Origin: Planctomycetota bacterium
GTDB taxonomy: Bacteria; Planctomycetota; Planctomycetia; Pirellulales; Pirellulaceae
Assembly (NCBI GenBank): GCA_014238905.1
Contig: JABAAE010000016.1
Location: 137,763 to 201,762, forward strand
Direction of reading: 5' to 3'
Length of the DNA stretch: 64,000 bases
Position numbers and translations under genes: made by a program. This document shows positions 35,566 through 44,931 of this stretch, piece by piece. Numbering within the stretch: position 1 is the stretch's first letter; every line of letters starts with the position of its first letter. The notes under the pieces were generated by a model, which made no database searches, was not told the DNA's origin, and saw nothing but the letters and a program-made list of their open reading frames with translations.

Positions 35566-38500
35566 ATGAATGTTTTTAACTTGAAGATTTGTATTACTCT
35601 CTGTGGAACAATGGATATGATGAGCCATTTTGGTTTTAACCGACCCTCTTCCTTTGGGTGCCGTAAGCAGCGTTCTTTGGCAGTTCTGTGTTTATTGCCC
35701 CTGCTTTTATTTGGGTTGGGATTCTTCAGCTCCGCGATGGGGCAGGGAGTAGAAGCCAATCAGGCCCGCAAGAAAGCGGTTGCTCTACAGAAAAATGGGA
35801 ACTTTCGCGATGCCCTGAAGATCTTCGAGGAACTTTGCGTCAGCCCCGATACCAATCCCAAATTGGTACCCAGCGACCTGGTGAATGCGACGCAATGTCT
35901 CACGCGATTGGGTTCGATCAAGTTGTTTGATAATTTGGTCGAGAAGACGATCAATGCCCATCCGAAAAATTGGCGACTGCTGAGGCAGGCGGCCCAATCT
36001 TATATGAGCGTTCAGCACATCGGGAAACTCGTGTCTGGTAAATATGAACGCGGGCCCAGTCGCGGCCAGGGAAAAATGGTGAATTCCCAAGAACGGGACC
36101 GAGTCCGGGGTTTGCAATTAATGACGTTGGCGATGCCCCTTGTTTTGGGCGAACGAAACAGTGCAGACATCGAAATGTTCTATGAACAACTCGGCAGCCA
36201 GTTATTTTATCATCGTGGTTTCTCTGAGGCATGGCGTCTGCAATACAAAACGGACTTGTCGAAATTGCCCGATCTGGCGGACGGCTACCCTTACAACCGA
36301 CGCGGACAGGGGGCCCCGGTGACTGAAGATGGTAAGCCGATTTTCTATGAAATAGCATCGGACTGGGAAAATGCCCAAAACGACGGTGAGCGTTGGCGCT
36401 TTTGTCTCGACCAAATCGTCTTTCACAACCCCAGTCAACTAAATTTGACCAAGGAAAAATTGGCACGTTTCTCACGTAGCCAATTTGGTGTCACCACGTT
36501 GATGTCGGACATGCATTGGGGGAGGTTCATCGCCAGCAGCGAGGATCAGAGTAATCAGGAAAATGAGAGCGGTACCTACGCATTGCACCAGTTGGGCAAG
36601 GATCAAACGATCGCCAAGCTCGCGACTGGCATCAAACGGTTTCAACTTCCGCCTGACTACAACTTTCTCGGCTTGTACGAAGAAATTGTGGAAAATCCTA
36701 AAACGGGTTACGCGGAAAACGCTTTGCAACAATTGGCGGTGATTCATGAAGATCGGCGGCAGTACGTCACGGCGGCTGCTTACTGGCGACAAAACATCAA
36801 ACAATTCGGACCGGGGCGGGGAGATTGGAAAACGAAAAGGCTGGAGCAGTTGGTGAAAAATTGGGGTCGGTTTGAGATGACATCCAAACATGTTGCTGGC
36901 AAACAGGTCAACCTGGAATATCGATATCGAAACGGAGGGCGGGTGGAACTGACCGCCAGAACGATTGATCTCGGTACGTTTTTCGCCGACGGCGTTGACC
37001 ATATTAAAAGCAAACCCAAGCAAGTGCAGTATCAAAAGATCGGTTTCCCATCGATTCTGGAGCTCCATGGCGAGTCCAACTACATTGGCGAAGTCGTGGC
37101 CGCTTGGGACCAACAGTTGAAGCCCAGAGAGAAACACTTTGATAAGCGTGTCTCCTTGAAAGTTCCGTTATTGAAACCGGGTGTGTACGTTGTGACCGCG
37201 ACGATGGAAAACGGCAATGTTTCCAAGATAGTTGTTTGGATAACGGACACCGTGATTGTCAAGAAGCAGCTGGCAAACAAGAGTTTGTTTTTGCTCGCCG
37301 ATGCAGGTTCTGGTTCGCCGGTGCTGAACGCGGATCTTGAGTTTTTCGGGTTTCGGCAAAAACGGACGACGAAAGTTGTCAACGGTCGACGAACGAGCAA
37401 TACCGAAGTATTGACGCGTGAATTTACAAAAAAGATGGACGCCAATGGACAGGTGTTGGTTGATGATAAGGAACTAAACCAATACCAATGGTTGATTCGG
37501 ACGTCCGCCGAGAGCCAGCGAAAAGCCTTTTTAGGATTTAGCAATTTAACGACCTACAATCGTTTTGGTATGGGTGGTTTTGGCAGCAGCGGTGGTCCCG
37601 CTGATGGTTCAAGCCAAAAGGCCTACGTCATCACGGATCGACCCGTTTATAGACCGGGACATCGGGTGCAATTCAAAATATGGTTGCGGTCTCCCGATTA
37701 CGGAAAGGATTCGGGTTCCGTTTATGCGAGCCGTTCGTTGGAGGTTTCTATCCTCAATCCCAAAGGGGAGGCTATAAAAAAAGAAAAATTGGTGGCCGAT
37801 GAATTTGGTGGAATTGACTCTGAAGTTTCCTTGCCAACGAATGCCATGCTTGGTCAATATAGGGTTGTTTGCGGAGCACAGTTCACCAGCGGCAATTTGT
37901 TTCTTGTCGAAGAATACAAAAAACCGGAATTCGAAGTCGAGGTCGAAGCTCCGACCTCACCGGTCAAGCTGGGTGAAATTATTAATGCTAAAATTAAAGC
38001 CAATTACCTTTTTGGTGGTCCGGTCTCCAATGCCACGGTGAAATACGTCGTGACGCGACAGGATCATGAAGATAATTGGTATCCTGCGGCGGAGTGGGAT
38101 TGGTGTTATGGGCCTGGATATTGGTGGTTTGGTTATGAAACTCCCTGGTTTCGAGGATTTAACGACTGGGTCGGGTGTTTTCCCCGTTGGCCCTGGTGGG
38201 AGTCCGGTTACAAAGAACCAGATGAAGTGGTTGCCGAAGGGGAGTCGCTGATCAATGCAGAGGGAACTGTCAATGTTAAAATTGATACTTCCATTGCAAA
38301 GTTCATCCACGGTGATTCCAACCATCGTTACAAGATCGTCGCGGAGGTTCGAGATTCATCGCGGCGGACCATCGTCGGAAGTGGTTCGGTATTGGTTTCT
38401 CAAAAACCGTTTAAGGTTTTTTCCTGGTTAGACCGAGGTTTCTTTCGCACCGGTGATGCCATCCTGGCTAACTTCAAGGCGCAGACCCTTGATCAACGGC

Positions 38501-41500
38501 CAGTGCAAGGCAACGGGACGCTCAGGCTGCTGAACGTTTCTTACGACGCGGAAAACAATCCTGTCGAAACGGTTGTTGAATCCTGGAAGTTGAATACCAA
38601 TGACGAAGGCTATGTAAAACATCAATTCAAAACCAATCAAGCCGGTCAGTATCGACTGTCATACAAGCTGACCGATGAAAGCGATAATACGATCGAAGGC
38701 GGTTATGTTTTTACCGTGATCGGGGAGGATTTTGCCAGTGGAACCTATCGGTTTAACGATCTTGAAATCATACCAGAGAGGGGCAATTACCAACCGGGTG
38801 AGAAAATCAAGTTGCAGGTTAATCTCGACCGTAAAGATGGGACAGTCTGGCTCTTCTTAAGGCCCTCTGATGGGGTTTACCTCCCGCCGAAGCGTTTGAC
38901 TGTCGATGGAAAAAGCACGGTAGTGGAAGTCGAAGTCGTCAAAAAAGACATGCCGAATTTTTACATCGAGGCGATGACCATCGTTGACGGATTTGTTTAT
39001 ACCCAATCCCGGGAAATTGTGGTTCCACCCGAGAAAAAGGTCTTGAATGTATCGGTTGTTCCCTCCAGTGAAAAATATCGCCCAGGCGAAGAGGCAAACG
39101 TCCAGGTCCATGTTACCGATCATACGGGTGAAAATTTTGAAGGTTCGTTGGCGGTTTCCATTTACGACAAGGCATTGGATTACATTCGTGGCGATGTCGC
39201 GACGCCAGATATTAGAGAGTTTTTCTGGAAATGGCGCCGTAGGCACAATCCTGCGACGCTCCACACGTTGTCTCGATACTTTCAAAATACAGTTTTGAAA
39301 AAAGCTCCTAGGATGAATGATTTAGGTGCTTTTGGATTCGGTGTCGTCGATGAAATCGCTGATACATTAGAGGGTGATGCGGCTTACCGATCTCGGGGGC
39401 GCGGCGGTGGTATGGGGCGCGGCGGTGGTATGGGCCGCGGCGGTGGTATGGGGCGCTTAGGTTTAAGTGGCGGCGGTGGCTTCGGTGGCGGCGGTGGTTT
39501 CGGTGGCGCACCCGCCGCTATGGAGGATTCCATGATGATGGAATCCGCTTCTGCAAAAAGAAGTGCTGCGCCGATGGCTGCCGGCGGAGGTGATAAATGG
39601 TTTGGGAGTGGCGGGGGTGGAAATAATGCTCAAGCTGTAAAGCCTGACTGGGTCGAGCCAAAAGTCCGTAGTCAATTCGCCGATACTGCTTACTGGAATG
39701 GCAAATTAAAAACAAATTCCAACGGTATGGCGGAACTGAAACTGGTGATGCCGGAAAACCTCACGACGTGGAAGATCAATGCTTGGGGTATGGGACAAGG
39801 GACAAGGGTTGGAAATGGCGTCGCCGAGGTGATCACCAGTAAGGATCTCCTAGTCAGACTGCAGGCCCCGCGGTTTTTCGTCCAAAATGACGAAGTGACG
39901 CTTTCGGCGGTCGTCAACAATTACCTCCCCACGAACAAAAATGTAAAGGTTGGCCTGGAAATTTTGGGGACTCAGTTGACCTGCCTGGATACCACCTCCA
40001 CCGAGGTGGTCGTGGACGCCAATGGTGAAGCGAGGGTTGATTGGAGATGTCGTGTGAATGGGCCGGGTCGGTTAAACCAAAGTATGGTGACCGTTAGGAT
40101 GTCCGCCCTCTCGGACGAAGAATCCGATGCGATGGAGATGAAAATCCCTGTCAAAGTTCACGGTTTTCTAAGGACAGAATCTTTTGCCGGTACCATTCGA
40201 TCAGAAAAATCCTCGTCCCGACTTTCTGTCAGCGTACCGGCCGATCGTCAACCCGATAAGTCGAGGTTGGAGATCCGTTATTCGCCCACCTTGGCAATGT
40301 CGATGGTGGATGCTCTTCCTTATCTCAATGAGTATCCACATGGGTGCACAGAACAGACGCTTAACCGTTGGTTGCCAAGTTTGATGACCCAGAAGATGCT
40401 GATCGACATGGGAATTGATCTGAAACAAATTGCTGAAAAGAAAACCAACTTGAATGCGCAGGAGATTGGCGATGGCAAGGAGCGTGCCGCCCAATGGCAG
40501 AGCAAGAGTAATCCCGTCTGGAGTCAGATCGAGGTAGACAAGATGGTGGAAGAAGGTCTGCTGCGATTAACTCAAATGCAGGTTTCGGATGGTGGTTGGG
40601 GCTGGTTCAGCGGTTCCGGGGAGCGGAGTTATCCACACACGACGGCGGTTGTGGTGCGTGGTCTGCAGGCTGCCAGGGCTAATGATGTTGCTCTCAAGGG
40701 CCAGGTTCTCCAGCGTGGAATCAAGTGGTTGACCGGTTATCAGAAACAACAGGTTCAACTGATAAAAAATTATGCTGCTGAGGTTCGTCCGTCAAAATCA
40801 CGAGCTGGCGATCTCGACGCGTTGATTTACATGGTTCTGACCGAAGAAGATGTCGACAACCAGGAAATGCGGGAGTTTCTTTACCGGGATCGAAATGAGC
40901 TTTCGGTTTACTCCAAGGCCATGTTTGGTCTGGCTCTGGATACGGTGGGGGACAAAAAGAAACTGGAGATGGTTCTTCAAAATATTGATCAATTCGTAGT
41001 CCAGGACGCCGAAAACGAGACGGCTTATGTGAAGAATCCCAATCGGGGTTATTGGTATTATTGGTACGGTAGTGAAATTGAAGCCAACGCCTATTATTTA
41101 AAACTGTTGGCCAGAACAGATCCCAACGGTGTCAAAGCACCTCGTTTGGTTAAGTATCTTCTTAATAATCGCAAACATGCGACCTACTGGAATTCGACGC
41201 GGGATACCGCATTATGCATCGAAGCATTTTCCGACTATATCAAGGCATCCGGTGAGAATAAGCCAGAGATGATTGTGGAGGTGTTAGTGGACGGTAAATT
41301 GAAAAAAGAAGTGCAGATTAACGCCGGTAACCTGTTTACCTTTGATAACCAGTTTTTGATGGAAGGGGCTGATTTGACCGCGGGTAATCATGAAATTGAA
41401 ATCCGGCGAAAAGGAAAAGGTCCCGTTTACTGGAATACCTATTTGACAAATTTTTCAACAGAGGACTACATCACCGAGGCTGGACTCGAAGTCAAGGTGA

Positions 41501-41964
41501 ATCGTCAATTCTACCGGTTGACTTCGGTTGACAAGAAAATCAAGGTTCAAGGATCGCGTGGACAAGCTGTTAACCAGAAGGTTGAAAAATACGAGCGGAC
41601 TGAATTGGAGGATTTGTCAACCGTTTCCAGCGGCGACCTGATTGAGGTGGAATTAACGGTCGTTAGTAAAAATGATTACGAGTACCTTCAGTTCGAAGAT
41701 TTTAAACCCGCTGGATTTGAAGCCGTGAATGTACGTAGCGGTTATACCAACACGGGTTTGAGGGCTTACACTGAATTCCGGGATGATCGGGTCAATTTCT
41801 TTGTGAGAAAACTTGCCAGGGGGAACCATAGTGTCAGCTATCGCCTGCGAGCGGAGGTGCCCGGTCGGTTTAGCGCGCTCCCAGCGCGTGTTGCGGCAAT
41901 GTATGCCCCCGAGTTAAAGGGCAATTCCAATGAAATCAAGCTCAATGTAGTCGATTCAGAATAA
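35566..41964 (+). CDS. Giant alpha-2-macroglobulin family protein with TPR-like N-terminus
   Basis: This secreted 2132-residue protein is a bacterial alpha-2-macroglobulin, a class that traps proteases. After a signal peptide (about residues 36-60) comes a TPR-like helical region (about 62-430), then macroglobulin domains (IVWITDTVIV..., KAYVITDRPVYRPGHRVQFKIWLR). At 1276-1355 there is a Gly-rich region, then the A2M domain (VRSQFADTAYWNGKL) and the thioester motif GCTEQ with Cys1594 and Gln1597. The helical thioester domain (MQVSDGGWGWF) and the receptor-binding-like C-terminus follow. Thioester residues are intact. The start is uncertain: ATG at 35611 is also possible. No penicillin-binding protein 1C gene, the frequent partner, is adjacent. 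Confidence 0.9.
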   Translation: MNVFNLKICITLCGTMDMMSHFGFNRPSSFGCRKQRSLAVLCLLPLLLFGLGFFSSAMGQGVEANQARKKAVALQKNGNFRDALKIFEELCVSPDTNPKLVPSDLVNATQCLTRLGSIKLFDNLVEKTINAHPKNWRLLRQAAQSYMSVQHIGKLVSGKYERGPSRGQGKMVNSQERDRVRGLQLMTLAMPLVLGERNSADIEMFYEQLGSQLFYHRGFSEAWRLQYKTDLSKLPDLADGYPYNRRGQGAPVTEDGKPIFYEIASDWENAQNDGERWRFCLDQIVFHNPSQLNLTKEKLARFSRSQFGVTTLMSDMHWGRFIASSEDQSNQENESGTYALHQLGKDQTIAKLATGIKRFQLPPDYNFLGLYEEIVENPKTGYAENALQQLAVIHEDRRQYVTAAAYWRQNIKQFGPGRGDWKTKRLEQLVKNWGRFEMTSKHVAGKQVNLEYRYRNGGRVELTARTIDLGTFFADGVDHIKSKPKQVQYQKIGFPSILELHGESNYIGEVVAAWDQQLKPREKHFDKRVSLKVPLLKPGVYVVTATMENGNVSKIVVWITDTVIVKKQLANKSLFLLADAGSGSPVLNADLEFFGFRQKRTTKVVNGRRTSNTEVLTREFTKKMDANGQVLVDDKELNQYQWLIRTSAESQRKAFLGFSNLTTYNRFGMGGFGSSGGPADGSSQKAYVITDRPVYRPGHRVQFKIWLRSPDYGKDSGSVYASRSLEVSILNPKGEAIKKEKLVADEFGGIDSEVSLPTNAMLGQYRVVCGAQFTSGNLFLVEEYKKPEFEVEVEAPTSPVKLGEIINAKIKANYLFGGPVSNATVKYVVTRQDHEDNWYPAAEWDWCYGPGYWWFGYETPWFRGFNDWVGCFPRWPWWESGYKEPDEVVAEGESLINAEGTVNVKIDTSIAKFIHGDSNHRYKIVAEVRDSSRRTIVGSGSVLVSQKPFKVFSWLDRGFFRTGDAILANFKAQTLDQRPVQGNGTLRLLNVSYDAENNPVETVVESWKLNTNDEGYVKHQFKTNQAGQYRLSYKLTDESDNTIEGGYVFTVIGEDFASGTYRFNDLEIIPERGNYQPGEKIKLQVNLDRKDGTVWLFLRPSDGVYLPPKRLTVDGKSTVVEVEVVKKDMPNFYIEAMTIVDGFVYTQSREIVVPPEKKVLNVSVVPSSEKYRPGEEANVQVHVTDHTGENFEGSLAVSIYDKALDYIRGDVATPDIREFFWKWRRRHNPATLHTLSRYFQNTVLKKAPRMNDLGAFGFGVVDEIADTLEGDAAYRSRGRGGGMGRGGGMGRGGGMGRLGLSGGGGFGGGGGFGGAPAAMEDSMMMESASAKRSAAPMAAGGGDKWFGSGGGGNNAQAVKPDWVEPKVRSQFADTAYWNGKLKTNSNGMAELKLVMPENLTTWKINAWGMGQGTRVGNGVAEVITSKDLLVRLQAPRFFVQNDEVTLSAVVNNYLPTNKNVKVGLEILGTQLTCLDTTSTEVVVDANGEARVDWRCRVNGPGRLNQSMVTVRMSALSDEESDAMEMKIPVKVHGFLRTESFAGTIRSEKSSSRLSVSVPADRQPDKSRLEIRYSPTLAMSMVDALPYLNEYPHGCTEQTLNRWLPSLMTQKMLIDMGIDLKQIAEKKTNLNAQEIGDGKERAAQWQSKSNPVWSQIEVDKMVEEGLLRLTQMQVSDGGWGWFSGSGERSYPHTTAVVVRGLQAARANDVALKGQVLQRGIKWLTGYQKQQVQLIKNYAAEVRPSKSRAGDLDALIYMVLTEEDVDNQEMREFLYRDRNELSVYSKAMFGLALDTVGDKKKLEMVLQNIDQFVVQDAENETAYVKNPNRGYWYYWYGSEIEANAYYLKLLARTDPNGVKAPRLVKYLLNNRKHATYWNSTRDTALCIEAFSDYIKASGENKPEMIVEVLVDGKLKKEVQINAGNLFTFDNQFLMEGADLTAGNHEIEIRRKGKGPVYWNTYLTNFSTEDYITEAGLEVKVNRQFYRLTSVDKKIKVQGSRGQAVNQKVEKYERTELEDLSTVSSGDLIEVELTVVSKNDYEYLQFEDFKPAGFEAVNVRSGYTNTGLRAYTEFRDDRVNFFVRKLARGNHSVSYRLRAEVPGRFSALPARVAAMYAPELKGNSNEIKLNVVDSE
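39400..39453 (+). repeat. In-frame 18-base repeat encoding RGGGMG x3
   Basis: Three 18-base units run in frame inside the alpha-2-macroglobulin gene and encode three Arg-Gly-Gly-Gly-Met-Gly units. They lie at the position of the bait region, just before the conserved A2M domain. Confidence 0.95.
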
Positions 41965-41997
41965 GCTCGATGTTTTAAGCGGCGTCCGAATAGCGCG

Positions 41998-42057
41998 GTG
42001 TTTTGAAACGTCAGTGTTTTGAAACGTCAGTGTTTTGAAACGTCAGTGTTTCGAAAA
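41998..42057. repeat. Intergenic 16-base tandem repeat, 3.75 copies
   Basis: The unit GTGTTTTGAAACGTCA is repeated exactly three times (41998-42045) with a diverged 12-base fourth copy. It begins 34 bases after the alpha-2-macroglobulin stop codon and lies between two convergent genes. Confidence 0.92.
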
Positions 42058-42129
42058 GGAGGGGCTTGGAAAGGCCGGTTCTTTCAAACGGTGGAATTGG
42101 ATTGTTGTTTTCGGTTCCCAAAGTCGCTT

Positions 42130-43389
42130 TCAAGATTCGGTTTTACCGTTGACCTTGGTTTTGACACAGGAAAGAAGAAAAGAAGGATTCACAGCGTCAA
42201 ATCTTAAAGAGTCGAATTGCAATTGGCCTCGAGCGAAATTCAGCATCATGATTTCGGGTTGATAACCATTCTTGTGGAAATTGTAAAAAATTTCATTAGC
42301 TCGACTCATGCCGGCAACGTGCACCACCATGCGTCCATTGTCGGTCAATGAATTAAAAGCCTGGAAAGTGATTTCGCTAACGGTCCGTCCTGTCCCACCA
42401 ATGAAGATAGCGTCCGGCCTTGGTAGGGCATCCCATGCCTGCGGAGCTTCCCCGAGAATGGGATGAATGTTGGCTATCTGGAAACGGTCCGCGTTGGAGC
42501 GTAGAAGTTGGTAATCATCACTGTCCATCTCTATGGCGAATACCTCACCGTCACGGCACAACCGGGCCGCCTCAATGGCGAAACTGCCGCTGCCGGCGCC
42601 GACGTCCCAAACGGTGCTGTTTGTCTGCAATCCCAACATTCCCAGTGCGATGCATCGGACCTCCGCCGGCGTCAGCAGACCTCTTTTGGGTTGGGACTGC
42701 AAAAAGAACTCGTCAGCGTTTCCAAACAAACGAAGGCCAGGATCGTCGCCAGGAATTTCAGGGCGAGTTTCCGAACGGATCAGAATTAAAACATTGAGGG
42801 AGCCGAACTTCATTTCGGACAGTTCGGCTAAACTGCATTCGGTAATGGTCTCAGTAGGTGTCGCGATATCCTCGCAAACAAACGCGCGGAAATAGTCGGC
42901 TCGCTGCGTTAGCAGCATTTTGGCGACGGCCGCCGGGGTAACCTCGGCGGATGTGAATAGACCGACTTTGTCGGCAAAACGGATCCGGTCAAAAATTTGT
43001 TCCAAAGATCGAGAGGACAAATCCGAAAGAAAAGCCTCATCCCAGGTTTCCCTGATGCGTGCAAAGGCTAGTTGCATCATGCTGACATGGGGAATGATTT
43101 CAAATTCGTTTTTTCCAATTTCATCGCACAGGTACCGGGTGGTCCCAAAAAACAGCGGGTCTCCCAATGAAAGAACAACGATGTTTTTGTCGCGGTTGTT
43201 TTTTATTGCCAATACTATTTCTTGCAAGTCGTCCCGCAGAGCTATCGTTTCTCCTTGGAAATCGGGCACCTGTTTCAGGATCCCGGGGGCGGCTACCAAA
43301 AGTTCTCCCGCGGCAAGTTTTTCTCGGCAATGAGCAGTTAAACCGGCAGGGCCTTCATCGCCTATGCCGAGGATGGTGATCTTGTTCAT
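42130..43389 (-). CDS. cobL: Precorrin-6Y C5,15-methyltransferase (decarboxylating), CbiE-CbiT fusion
   Basis: This 419-residue bifunctional enzyme methylates precorrin at C5 and C15 and decarboxylates the acetate side chain in cobalamin synthesis. The N-terminal CbiE half (1 to about 210) has ITILGIGDEGPAGLT and LSLGDPLFFGT; the C-terminal CbiT half (about 230-419) has LLTPAEVRCIALGML and the SAM-binding WDVGAGSGSFAIEAA. Both halves look complete. No other corrin genes are in the window. Confidence 0.92.
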   Translation of the reverse strand: MNKITILGIGDEGPAGLTAHCREKLAAGELLVAAPGILKQVPDFQGETIALRDDLQEIVLAIKNNRDKNIVVLSLGDPLFFGTTRYLCDEIGKNEFEIIPHVSMMQLAFARIRETWDEAFLSDLSSRSLEQIFDRIRFADKVGLFTSAEVTPAAVAKMLLTQRADYFRAFVCEDIATPTETITECSLAELSEMKFGSLNVLILIRSETRPEIPGDDPGLRLFGNADEFFLQSQPKRGLLTPAEVRCIALGMLGLQTNSTVWDVGAGSGSFAIEAARLCRDGEVFAIEMDSDDYQLLRSNADRFQIANIHPILGEAPQAWDALPRPDAIFIGGTGRTVSEITFQAFNSLTDNGRMVVHVAGMSRANEIFYNFHKNGYQPEIMMLNFARGQLQFDSLRFDAVNPSFLLSCVKTKVNGKTES

Positions 43390-43685
43390 TGAGTCATGTT
43401 GCTCTTAGCGGGAGTGTCAGGTTGTTGAACTAAAATGATGGTTTCATGCGTTGGAGGCAGGGCGGATACTGATTAAAGCTGGCACGATGATCCAATCGTC
43501 GCATCGATTATAGCCGATTCAGGATTTTAGGGAGAACTGGAAGCCTTGCATGGAAAAGTCCATTCAACAAATGTATGATTGGAAGTTTACTGGATTGATC
43601 ACGATTCGCAACGCCGCCCAACTCTGAATTTAATTTCAATCAAGTTTTTAACTTCTGGAATTGTTTAGCAGCCCAAGGAGAATTC
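43390..43685. other. Divergent promoter region of cobL and the sugar ABC operon
   Basis: These 296 bases contain no gene. The right end carries an AAGGAG ribosome binding site (43675-43680) five bases before the substrate-binding-protein ATG. I see no confident promoter, operator or riboswitch; in particular there is no recognisable cobalamin-box sequence despite the cobL neighbour. Confidence 0.5.
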
Positions 43686-44774
43686 ATGTTGAGTACAGGT
43701 TTTTTTACCAGAAGTCCTTTGTGGATCCTTCTTTTTGTTGCGTCGGTTTCGGTTTTGGGATGCTCGGGATCCATGGGTGGCGGTGCAAAAAAAGATGGTG
43801 ACGCCCCCGGTATTATCATGCTTCGCTATACGACTGGCAGCGAGTCGACGGAGCAACGAGAGAGAGGGTTTTTAGATACCATTCAAAAGCAATATCCGGA
43901 AATCAATATTTTATCGTCGGATCAATATGCTCAGACGACTCTGGAATCGTCGATGACCAAGGCGACCGACCTGTTGACTAAATATGACGGTCGGGTCCAG
44001 GGTATTTTCGCGGTTTGCGAACCCAATGCACACGGCACGCTGAACGCCCTGGAAGAGAAGAAATTGGCTGAGGAGATCAAATTCGTCGGTTTTGATCCCA
44101 ATTCGACCATGGTCAACGCCTTGAGTGAAAAACGTATGCAAGGGATCGTCTTGCAGGATCCTGTTCAGATGGGTTATTTGGCTGTCAAAACGATGGTGGC
44201 CCATTTGAATGGTGAAAAAGTAGAGAAAAGAATATCGACCGGCGAATACGTTGCGACACCAGATAACATGAGTAGCGATTCGATGAAAAAACTTCTTTCT
44301 CCATCACAAACGGATTCCTCTCCGGATGTGGAAGCGGCAAAGTTTCGGATCGCCGTGATTCCCAAAGGAACCACTCATGAATTTTGGAAGTCGGTTCACT
44401 TTGGTGCCGCCAAGGCCGCCGAGGAACTAGGCAACGTCGAAATTATTTACCGAGGACCGAGCAAGGAAGGGAATACTGAATCTCAAATTAACCTTGTGCA
44501 GGACATGATCGCGCAAGACGTCGATGGGATTTGCCTGGCTCCCAATGATTCCAGTGCTTTGGTTACGCCGGTTGAAGAATCTAAAAAGAAAGAGATCCCG
44601 GTTGTCATTTTTGACAGTGGATTGAGCGGTAGCGAGGACAATTACGTCAGCTACGTCGCGACGGACAATTACAACGGTGGGGCTCTGGCGGCTCACTGCC
44701 TGGCTGCCGCACTAGGCTACCAAAGACCGGATTCTGAAGAGTCGGCTGAAAAAGAGTCGGGATCCAAGGACTGA
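43686..44774 (+). CDS. Ribose-type ABC substrate-binding lipoprotein, apparently circularly permuted
   Basis: This 362-residue lipoprotein (lipobox VLGC, Cys26) is a periplasmic-binding-protein type I sugar-binding protein, but its halves are in the reverse of the usual order. Residues 40-206 correspond to what is normally the C-terminal part (LRYTTGSESTEQRERGF, VGFDPNSTMVNAL, VLQDPVQMGYLAVKT, STGEYVATPDN). Residues 219-345 correspond to the normal N-terminal part (KFRIAVIPKGTTHEFWKS, QINLVQDMIAQDVDGICLAPND, IPVVIFDSGL, YVATDNYNGGALAA). A short polar linker (207-218) joins the old ends. The new termini fall in the loop after the first helix of lobe 2. It is the first gene of a transporter operon and has an excellent ribosome binding site. 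Confidence 0.88.
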   Translation: MLSTGFFTRSPLWILLFVASVSVLGCSGSMGGGAKKDGDAPGIIMLRYTTGSESTEQRERGFLDTIQKQYPEINILSSDQYAQTTLESSMTKATDLLTKYDGRVQGIFAVCEPNAHGTLNALEEKKLAEEIKFVGFDPNSTMVNALSEKRMQGIVLQDPVQMGYLAVKTMVAHLNGEKVEKRISTGEYVATPDNMSSDSMKKLLSPSQTDSSPDVEAAKFRIAVIPKGTTHEFWKSVHFGAAKAAEELGNVEIIYRGPSKEGNTESQINLVQDMIAQDVDGICLAPNDSSALVTPVEESKKKEIPVVIFDSGLSGSEDNYVSYVATDNYNGGALAAHCLAAALGYQRPDSEESAEKESGSKD

Positions 44775-44931
44775 TAATCAGAGACGTTCCGCTCAGTTGG
44801 ATTCGGCCCTGTTCAGCCGTTGTGGACGCCGTTAACCTCGCCGCCAATTTTTTTAATCGGGGACTTAGGCAAGATCCAGGGAAAGAGACCAAGGCGAAAG
44901 GGTCGATCCGAAAGAGTCCAAGTCGGGAAAT

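Noticed and set aside
36472..37137. A 221-codon minus-strand frame opposite the alpha-2-macroglobulin gene
   Set aside because: It lies wholly inside a strongly supported gene and its product has no recognisable motif.
43390..43685. Cobalamin riboswitch between cobL and the sugar transporter operon
   Set aside because: I looked for a cobalamin-box-like sequence because of cobL and found none.
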